From: Promethearchaeota archaeon
GTDB taxonomy: Archaea > Asgardarchaeota > Lokiarchaeia > Sigynarchaeales > SOKP01
DNA: 5,717 nucleotides
Reading direction: 5' to 3'
NCBI GenBank assembly: GCA_004524425.1
Contig: SDNN01000183.1
Location: 1-5,717 of the forward strand
The position numbers and the translations under genes were made by a program. Positions 1 through 5,013 of the stretch are shown here, piece by piece (positions within the stretch are counted from its first letter, which is position 1; each line of letters starts with the position of its first letter). The notes under the pieces are model-generated. The model was not told the DNA's origin. It saw only the letters and a program-made list of their open reading frames with translations, and made no database searches.

Positions 1-398
1 ACCAATCTTCCCTGTAAAATGCTTGCGTGGATGATTTGTGACATTTTTCTGTAAATTAAATTGATGTCTTCCGTGTGTGTACTGCCAATTAAAGCTGAAA
101 GATGCGTGATTTCACCTTCTTCACTTTCAATTGAAGAATTAAGGTTGAAAAATGATTGGATAATATCAACATCTAATGTCCTTCCTTGGAAGAGAGAAAG
201 CGAAGATTCTATAGATTCTATAATCCATCTCTTCCCATTACCACTCGCAGCAGTGAGAAATAAAGGCCCAAGAAACTTATATGAAAGCATTTGAAGTTTT
301 TTCTCATTCTCTTTTGATAATTCCTCAGAAAATTTATCATATATGAGATTGCTTTTATCTGAATAAAATAAACAACAAATATTTTCGGTGTTTTTCAT
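1..398 (-). CDS. Hypothetical protein, C-terminus cut off by the window edge
   Basis: An open frame reads leftward from an ATG at 398 and stays open to base 1, giving 132 codons of an incomplete protein. I do not recognise the family. The visible part begins MKNTENICCLFYSDKSN and is rich in Lys, Glu, Asn and Ser. It shows alternating hydrophobic stretches (about residues 6-12, 43-50, 77-84 and 100-104), as in a small soluble alpha/beta domain. I see no signal peptide, membrane segment or nucleotide-binding motif; the GNGKR at 53-57 lacks the Lys-Ser/Thr of a P-loop. No Shine-Dalgarno sequence precedes the ATG. The gene diverges from the TIM-barrel gene, so the spacer at 399-592 probably holds both promoters. 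The composition reads as real protein, unlike the plus-strand frame at 61-294, which is judged a shadow. The left neighbour is not visible, so its role cannot be inferred. Confidence 0.6.
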   Translation of the reverse strand, partial: MKNTENICCLFYSDKSNLIYDKFSEELSKENEKKLQMLSYKFLGPLFLTAASGNGKRWIIESIESSLSLFQGRTLDVDIIQSFFNLNSSIESEEGEITHLSALIGSTHTEDINLIYRKMSQIIHASILQGRL

Positions 399-592
399 TC
401 AAATGTTCTCGTGTAATCAAATATTGCGCTTGCTTCTTGAATATATTATTAAACTTAGATACTATTAAATTTTTAATTTTTGGAAAAAAATTAGTACGTT
501 CCCATCATTCGCACAAAAAATTTATATTTTTATTTTAGACTATTTTCATTAAGATTTTAAAAAAAAACAATACTAATTCATGAAATTTAAAG

Positions 593-1411
593 ATGAAATT
601 CAAACCAATTGCTCTAAATCAAAATACTTGCGAGAAACTTAATTCCACCTCTTTCATAAAGTTTTCTCATAAGTGCAAGTTTAATGGAGTGGAATTAAAT
701 GTGGAACATATTCAGCAAGCTATTTCAGATGAAATTAAAATCAAAGATCTTTTTGATGTACTAAATGCTTACAATCTCAAGGTATATAGTATATTTCTTT
801 TGGATGATTTTTCATTGAGTTCTGACAATACCTACAAATTGGAAGTTTTAAAAAAACTAGAACTCATCATCAATTACAGCCATGAATTTGAAAGTAATTT
901 AATGATAATAAGACCTTCAAGTTTAGAGAACTTTACAGATTTAGATTTGATACCACAATGGAAAATAAATAGAAGAACAACACAAAGGCTTGAAGACATA
1001 TCTAAAATGGCTTACAAAGAAGACATTAATATAGGATTCGAATACTGCTCTGAAAAAACCAGTTCAATTTCTAACTTAAATGATGCGAAAAAAGTGTTGA
1101 AACCTCTTGAATCGCAAGAAAATTTGGGTTATCTGATTGACACGTTTAACCTAGCTAAAAATAATACAAATTTCAACCAATTGGATGAAATAAAAGAATA
1201 CTTGTTTTTAATAAGGTTGACGGATTATGTACGGGGTTTTAATTCGAACTTAGAAAGATTGCTGCCCGGAGAAGGTGATTTTAATTTCTCAAGTTTTTAT
1301 AGCTATTTAAGAAAAATCAAGTATAGCAAGCCCTTTTCAATTGAGATTTCGAAATACGAGTGTTCAGAAAAGTTACAAGAAAAATTTTATCATGTATTTA
1401 AAAACATGTAA
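593..1411 (+). CDS. TIM-barrel protein, sugar-phosphate isomerase/epimerase (AP endonuclease 2) superfamily
   Basis: This 272-residue protein has the strand-end signatures of xylose isomerase-like TIM barrels. GVELN at 32-36 fits an early strand, IGFEY at 147-151 the strand carrying the first metal-ligand Glu (E150), LIDTFNLAKN at 181-190 the Asp strand (D183), RLTDY at 208-212 the next, and FSIEIS at 248-253 the last Glu (E251). LPGEGDF at 224-230 is the typical loop between the last two strands. Relatives use a divalent metal to isomerise, epimerise or dehydrate sugars and shikimate-type acids. Here the usual His or Gln ligand before 'LxD' is R208 and the His of the common DTFH motif is N186, so the usual metal site is probably altered and the substrate cannot be named. 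The length is normal for the family. The protein is cytosolic, with no signal peptide. The ATG has no Shine-Dalgarno sequence, and an almost identical 13-base unit lies directly in front of it. The GTPase gene follows after 77 bases on the same strand, so co-transcription is possible. Confidence 0.8.
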   Translation: MKFKPIALNQNTCEKLNSTSFIKFSHKCKFNGVELNVEHIQQAISDEIKIKDLFDVLNAYNLKVYSIFLLDDFSLSSDNTYKLEVLKKLELIINYSHEFESNLMIIRPSSLENFTDLDLIPQWKINRRTTQRLEDISKMAYKEDINIGFEYCSEKTSSISNLNDAKKVLKPLESQENLGYLIDTFNLAKNNTNFNQLDEIKEYLFLIRLTDYVRGFNSNLERLLPGEGDFNFSSFYSYLRKIKYSKPFSIEISKYECSEKLQEKFYHVFKNM

Positions 1412-1488
1412 TTAATTAAAATTATAATAAAAAAAATCTATTATATCATATTGATTACTTTAATGATAGAAACCAATTGATTAGATAA

Positions 1489-2019
1489 ATGCCGAATTAC
1501 GATTTTACCTTTAAGATTTTATTACTTGGAGATGCCAGCGTGGGAAAGACATCCTTTACTAAGAGGTATTGCTATAATATCTTCAATCCAAGTGAAAGAC
1601 TCACAATAGGAGTAGATTTTCACGTTAAAACGATTGATTTAAAAGGAAAAAAAGTAAAATTGCAGATATGGGATATCGGTGGCGAAGAGCGCTTCAGATT
1701 TTTGCTTCCAACCTATTGTCTTGGAGCAAATGCAGCATTCCTATTATATGACATAACGAGGCCATCCACATTAGAGAATATTACTGAATGGACTTCAATT
1801 GTCAGACAGAAGGGCGGTCCAATCCCGATAGTATTAGTAGGGGCTAAACTTGATCTTGCTGATGATGAAAGAAAGGTTCCCAGAGAACATGGAATACAAA
1901 TCGCAGAAAAAAATAAGATGGTTGGTTTTGTCGAATTATCATCAAAATCAGGAGAGAATGTCGACGAGGCATTTGATACTCTTACAGAGATAACTCTAGA
2001 AAAAATGGAAGAGAGATAA
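1489..2019 (+). CDS. Rab/Arf-like small GTPase with variant G3 and G4 motifs
   Basis: This 176-residue single-domain Ras-superfamily GTPase presumably cycles between GTP and GDP states to switch partner proteins. The motifs, in order, are the P-loop GDASVGKT (14-21), switch I LTIGVDF with T39 as in Rab proteins, switch II WDIGGEERF (61-69), the base-recognition loop VGAKLDL (117-123) and the G5-like SSKSGENV (151-158). Two positions differ from classical Rab. The catalytic Gln of DTAGQE is Glu (E66), and the Asn of NKxD is Ala (A119). The GG of DIGGE is Arf-like. There is no C-terminal Cys or CAAX box, so prenyl anchoring in the Rab manner is not encoded, and no N-terminal myristoylation-type Gly is seen. 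Such GTPases are abundant in Asgard archaea, the main basis for the lineage suggestion. A TATA-like stretch lies near 1439-1447. The TrmB-like gene follows in the same frame directly after the TAA, suggesting an operon. The family call is secure; the cellular role is unknown. Confidence 0.93.
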   Translation: MPNYDFTFKILLLGDASVGKTSFTKRYCYNIFNPSERLTIGVDFHVKTIDLKGKKVKLQIWDIGGEERFRFLLPTYCLGANAAFLLYDITRPSTLENITEWTSIVRQKGGPIPIVLVGAKLDLADDERKVPREHGIQIAEKNKMVGFVELSSKSGENVDEAFDTLTEITLEKMEER

Positions 2020-2024
2020 GTTTT

Positions 2025-2031
2025 AGGTGAT
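2025..2031 (+). promoter_or_regulatory. Shine-Dalgarno sequence AGGTGAT upstream of the TrmB-like gene
   Basis: AGGTGAT matches seven bases of the standard ribosome binding sequence GGAGGTGAT. It lies six bases after the GTPase stop codon and six bases before an ATA codon at 2038, the usual spacing for a start. It is about 60 bases from the GTG at 2092, too far to serve that codon directly. It is the best ribosome binding site seen in the window and suggests that translation of the regulator begins near 2038. Confidence 0.5.
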
Positions 2032-2091
2032 TTTAAGATAAACGAGGACGATTATATCCAGATATCAAATCTTTTTGGCGCACTAGGGATA

Positions 2092-3000
2092 GTGGAAAAA
2101 GGGATTGAAAGAATATACCACTATCTATTAAATAATAAAAAAATCGATGATCTCAAAAAAGTATGTGATGAAAATGGACTCAAGCACAAGCGAGGATATA
2201 AAATTATTTCGGTTTTAAATGACCTGGGCTTAATTCAAATCTATGATAGGCCAATGAAAATAAATTTAGCAACTCCTCTCTTGCCCATTTGGCAGAGACT
2301 GGTTAATGAAAGAATTGAAGAGTTGCAGTTCGAATTACAAGAGAAAAAGCAGCAATTAGAAGATTCGCTTGATAATTTTATTAATTTATATAAAATTGAG
2401 GAAGAAGTACCTGAAGAACCGGTAGAATTTGTCAACTTTAGTCTCGGGAATTTAGAAGAACTTTATCATCCATTTTTGGCAAAAACTGAATGTAAAATCG
2501 CAATTGGCATAAGATATGAAAATCCTCTAATCGCGTACATTCAAGAGAAATCTCTAAAAAAATTACCCGAAGAAATCGAAAGGGTTTTCATGAATGGAAT
2601 TAATAATATTAGAGACAATTTGATCAATATCAATATTCAAGCACTATTCCATGATGAATTAGTTAAAGAACTTATCAATAGCAGGGAATTTATTATCCTC
2701 CATGATTATGTTAAAGAGTTAGGATTAGACTTTAAAAACGTAGAAGTTCATATTACCCAAGATTTTTTTAGTAATTTTATTTTGACCGATAATGAACTAA
2801 TTCAACCTAGTTTTGATCCTTCCAACAAATTAATGGGATCTTACATCTCTCGAAACGAAAACATATATCAAATATTCCATGATAAATTCAGCGAAACCTT
2901 TGAAAGAGGCATGCCAATAAATGATTTTCTTAATAAGCAAAAAGATTTAGGGCATGATACTTTATCAGACGTTCAATCTTTTGTCTTATGCTTGTTATAA
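2092..3000 (+). CDS. TrmB-like winged-helix transcriptional regulator (true start possibly upstream)
   Basis: Residues 1-60 from the GTG at 2092 form a winged helix of TrmB type: a first helix (GIERIYHYLLNN), a recognition region (GLKHKRGYKIISVLNDLGL, 29-47) and a wing (IQIYDRPMKI). A charged coiled coil follows at about 70-100, fitting dimerisation. The C-terminal part, about 115-280, resembles the phospholipase-D-like effector domain of TrmB proteins; its end (FILTDNELI at 228-236, then ISRNENIYQIFHDKFSETFERG) matches their usual finish. TrmB proteins bind promoter DNA and sense sugars or other small ligands; the ligand here is unknown. The GTG start truncates the first helix: in-frame codons just upstream read LFGALGI, the normal lead-in of TrmB helix 1. 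No ATG, GTG or TTG occurs in frame between the GTPase stop and 2092, but a strong Shine-Dalgarno sequence sits before an ATA at 2038, which would add 18 residues. It probably shares a transcript with the GTPase gene. Confidence 0.85.
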   Translation: MEKGIERIYHYLLNNKKIDDLKKVCDENGLKHKRGYKIISVLNDLGLIQIYDRPMKINLATPLLPIWQRLVNERIEELQFELQEKKQQLEDSLDNFINLYKIEEEVPEEPVEFVNFSLGNLEELYHPFLAKTECKIAIGIRYENPLIAYIQEKSLKKLPEEIERVFMNGINNIRDNLININIQALFHDELVKELINSREFIILHDYVKELGLDFKNVEVHITQDFFSNFILTDNELIQPSFDPSNKLMGSYISRNENIYQIFHDKFSETFERGMPINDFLNKQKDLGHDTLSDVQSFVLCLL

Positions 3001-3002
3001 AT

Positions 3003-3010
3003 AAAAAAAA
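3003..3010 (-). terminator. Oligo-T terminator of the 4-hydroxybutyryl-CoA dehydratase gene
   Basis: Read on the minus strand, a run of eight T begins 20 bases after the TAA of the dehydratase gene, in the short convergent gap before the TrmB-like gene. Archaeal transcription ends commonly at such U-tracts without a hairpin. No comparable T-run follows the plus-strand regulator inside the gap, so its transcript may extend into the dehydratase gene on the antisense strand. Confidence 0.45.
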
Positions 3011-3029
3011 GAGAGATATAATATGATAT

Positions 3030-4571
3030 TTAAGATTTAGGTTTCTTCTTCGACTCCATTACCTTTCTAAACTTTTCCAGCATTTTCCTGGGGGTCACCG
3101 GACTTTCTGAACGCTCGAATCTACGATATCTACTCCTAATCCCAAAAAGATATTTGGAAATATTTTTCAATTCTTCTAGATCATATCTTCCCATCATTGC
3201 TATGGTTTCCATTTGTGGGCTCCCTCCTCCGTGTAAACCAGCAACCTGAAGAAGTGTTGCAATATCAGAAACTGCAATGCATTCTATCCCCTTAAAACAC
3301 TTGAGTGTTTTTTCGGAAGACACCCTTGGGTTCCTTTTCAGGTATCTCATGGCAAGTTCACCTACTTCTTCATTAAAAAATGTATCTTCATAAGGTAAAG
3401 TTGCAATAATTCCCCCAGCGAGATCTGCAAGAATTTTATATTCATTATAAATTTCCTCACCTGCGAGGCGTCTTCCGGCGTTAGTTAGAATCTCATCTGG
3501 TACTTGGGTACCCGATGGGGCTTTTTCAGAATGTAGGGCACTTGACTCACCCGCAGCAAATACTAATTCTGCTGTTCCAATAATGTGTGACAACTTATCA
3601 CGGACGTGCGTGGTGTGTTCAATACCATTATATTCTGCTGCTAAGGCTGCTGCACTTGCCAACATTTCTGACATGGCACATTTACACCCCGTATAAGAAT
3701 GACGATGGTAATGAGCAAACATCAAGGCTAAAAAGCCACCATATGGTGTTTGTCTCGGATCATCAAATCCATTCAGGAAAACCCTTTCTTTCGGAATGAA
3801 CACATCATCAAATATTATATAAGTCTCAACATCCCCTAGTCTTAATGTTGGAGTATCGAAATGCTTGCTTTCCCTGAAATAGGCAGGTCTGCATAGAAGT
3901 TTTACGCCATCCCAGTCTCCGGGTATGGCAAAAGCTACTGCATAATCCTTATCTTCAGGGCCTAAAAACCTACAGGGAACAGCAATTATTTCATGAACAT
4001 AAGGCGTGTTGGTGATGCATTGCTTTGCTCCTCTTACTATTATTCCATCTTCATTGCTATCGACGATTCTTAAATAAACATCTGGATCTTCTTGCTCATG
4101 AGGTCTTTTAGATCTGTCTCCTTTAGCATCGGTGGATGCGCAGGATGCGGCAAGATCATTTTCTTGGAAGTATTCCATGTACTTTAAAAAACGTTGGTAA
4201 TGGTCCGTCCCGAGAGCCTGATCCAATTCATACGTGATGACCGAAAGGGCATTAAGCGCATCTATACCCATGCATCGCTGAATGCATCCCCCAACTTGAT
4301 GACACAAAACTCGAGTCATTCTCTGTTTGGCGTATAGATCTTCTTTACTTTGGTGAATGTGAGTGAAGCGATTGATTTTTTTCCCAGTTATGTGGGACGT
4401 TGCCGTGCAGAGATCCTCATAATCAGGATCCTGAGCCTTATCATAAGTTACCTTTATGATGTTGACCCCTCCCATGATTCGTGGATCATCTCTGCCAACT
4501 TTTTCATCACCGATCCAAAGGTTAGGTTTCATTTTTATCAAGCTTTCATAATATTCTTCATAGCTCTTCAT
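3030..4571 (-). CDS. abfD: 4-Hydroxybutyryl-CoA dehydratase / vinylacetyl-CoA delta-isomerase homologue
   Basis: This enzyme family dehydrates 4-hydroxybutyryl-CoA to crotonyl-CoA using FAD and an unusual [4Fe-4S] cluster, and isomerises vinylacetyl-CoA. It serves 4-aminobutyrate and succinate fermentation and the archaeal hydroxybutyrate carbon-fixation cycles. Numbered from the ATG at 4571 (513 residues), the four cluster ligands are present: C96 and C100 in GGCIQRCMG, H289 and C296 in HRHSYTGCK. They match C99, C103, H292 and C299 of the clostridial enzyme. Y293, K297, Q98, T187 and E249 fit its other active-site positions. ATSHITGKKINRFTHIHQS (57-75) is a family hallmark. HpaB-type hydroxylases share the fold but lack the cluster ligands. 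A GTG at 4583 would add four residues; the ATG fits the family start better, and neither has a Shine-Dalgarno sequence. A basic tail from about 477 extends past the usual end near 490. By eye the gene is richer in GC than its left neighbours. It diverges from the synthase gene at 5014. Confidence 0.93.
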   Translation of the reverse strand: MKSYEEYYESLIKMKPNLWIGDEKVGRDDPRIMGGVNIIKVTYDKAQDPDYEDLCTATSHITGKKINRFTHIHQSKEDLYAKQRMTRVLCHQVGGCIQRCMGIDALNALSVITYELDQALGTDHYQRFLKYMEYFQENDLAASCASTDAKGDRSKRPHEQEDPDVYLRIVDSNEDGIIVRGAKQCITNTPYVHEIIAVPCRFLGPEDKDYAVAFAIPGDWDGVKLLCRPAYFRESKHFDTPTLRLGDVETYIIFDDVFIPKERVFLNGFDDPRQTPYGGFLALMFAHYHRHSYTGCKCAMSEMLASAAALAAEYNGIEHTTHVRDKLSHIIGTAELVFAAGESSALHSEKAPSGTQVPDEILTNAGRRLAGEEIYNEYKILADLAGGIIATLPYEDTFFNEEVGELAMRYLKRNPRVSSEKTLKCFKGIECIAVSDIATLLQVAGLHGGGSPQMETIAMMGRYDLEELKNISKYLFGIRSRYRRFERSESPVTPRKMLEKFRKVMESKKKPKS

Positions 4572-4753
4572 TTTCTTACACACTATAAGTTATGTTTTAT
4601 GATTAAGTAAATTATACCTAATTATTAAATAGAATTGCTATGCTGATAAAGTTTTGATCTTTATATTTTACTAACTGGTAAATTGTCTCTGAAATCATTT
4701 AACATCAGAAATAATTGGAAAAACATTCAATTATCGGCAAAAAAAAGCCTAAT

Positions 4754-4860
4754 AATGAAAAGCTTTCATAAAACAGAATCGAGAATGAAAACTGTTTAAT
4801 TTTAAGAAGTTTTATAAAACATAATGTATATTAAATAATAAAAAAATGAAAAACGTTTCA
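4754..4860 (+). repeat. Three spaced AATGAAAA-n-TTT elements
   Basis: AATGAAAAGCTTTCAT (4754-4769), AATGAAAACTGTTTAAT (4784-4800) and AATGAAAAACGTTTCA (4845-4860) share the start AATGAAAA, a two- or three-base centre, then TTT. The first and third are imperfect inverted repeats (TGAAA facing TTTCA). Starts are 30 and 61 bases apart, close to three and six helical turns, so the copies would face nearly the same side of the DNA. Between them, a second repeat TTTnATAAAACAnAAT occurs at 4764-4779 and 4810-4825. They could be operators for one or both flanking genes. In sequence this AT-rich, chance similarity is possible. Confidence 0.4.
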
Positions 4861-4902
4861 AAGAAGAACTTGAAATAAGACAAATATTTAATTTCTACCC
4901 TT

Positions 4903-4912
4903 TTTATATAAA
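4903..4912 (+). promoter_or_regulatory. TATA-like box upstream of the synthase gene
   Basis: TTTATATAAA fits an archaeal TATA element. A start about 25 bases downstream would give a leader of roughly 75 bases before the ATG at 5014. No clear BRE is visible in front of it. The surrounding sequence is AT-rich, so the assignment is tentative. Confidence 0.35.
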
Positions 4913-5003
4913 CATAATAAAGGAGAGAATAAAAGTAAAGAAGAGAAATTTTTGTTGAGTATTTTTCTTTCTTCTTTGGTAATCTTTAAAAAAATAATAT
5001 ATT

Positions 5004-5008
5004 GTGAT
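5004..5008 (+). promoter_or_regulatory. Ribosome binding site GTGAT of the synthase gene
   Basis: GTGAT matches the 3' half of GGAGGTGAT and is separated by five bases from the ATG at 5014. A stop codon in frame at 5008-5010 excludes any earlier start in that frame, so the start is well fixed. A purine-rich AAGGAGAG about 90 bases upstream is too distant to serve this gene. Confidence 0.5.
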
Positions 5009-5013
5009 AAAAA

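Larger units (their letters stand above)
4572..5013. other. Divergent control region without a gene
   Basis: This 442-base spacer between the divergent dehydratase and synthase genes is very AT-rich and holds no credible protein or RNA gene on either strand. It contains three related AATGAAAA elements, a 12-base perfect palindrome GTTTTATAAAAC at 4809-4820, and a TATA-like box at 4903-4912. It is long for a compact archaeal genome and probably carries both promoters plus regulator binding sites. The dehydratase promoter should lie in its left part: on the minus strand, AT-rich TATA-like stretches occur around 4620-4640, but none stands out. Confidence 0.6.

Noticed and set aside
61..294. Plus-strand open frame of 77 codons
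   Set aside because: It lies fully inside the longer minus-strand frame 1-398 and has no ribosome binding site or protein-like pattern.
399..592. RNA gene or TATA box (TTTATATTTT at 521-530) in the left divergent spacer
   Set aside because: No tRNA-like or other RNA fold is visible. The TATA-like stretch is one of several in very AT-rich sequence, so it was not listed as a feature.
2241..2435. Minus-strand open frame of 64 codons
   Set aside because: It is antisense to the coiled-coil part of the TrmB-like gene; its Ser/Asn/Cys-rich content is what complementing Glu/Gln codons would give.
1489..3000. A GTPase-TrmB fusion made by reading through the TAA at 2017-2019
   Set aside because: The frame is continuous, but TAA is not a known recoding stop in archaea, and a strong ribosome binding site right after it argues for separate initiation.
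3587..3799. Plus-strand open frame of 70 codons
   Set aside because: It is antisense to conserved parts of the dehydratase gene, with no sign of its own homology.
4350..4610. Plus-strand open frame of 86 codons with a hydrophobic end
   Set aside because: It is antisense to the conserved N-terminal part of the dehydratase; the hydrophobic stretch reflects the complementary codons.
4736..4749. GGC-A8-GCC hairpin with a T-run on the minus strand, as a terminator
   Set aside because: A three-pair stem is too weak, and no gene ends here; both neighbours point away from the site.
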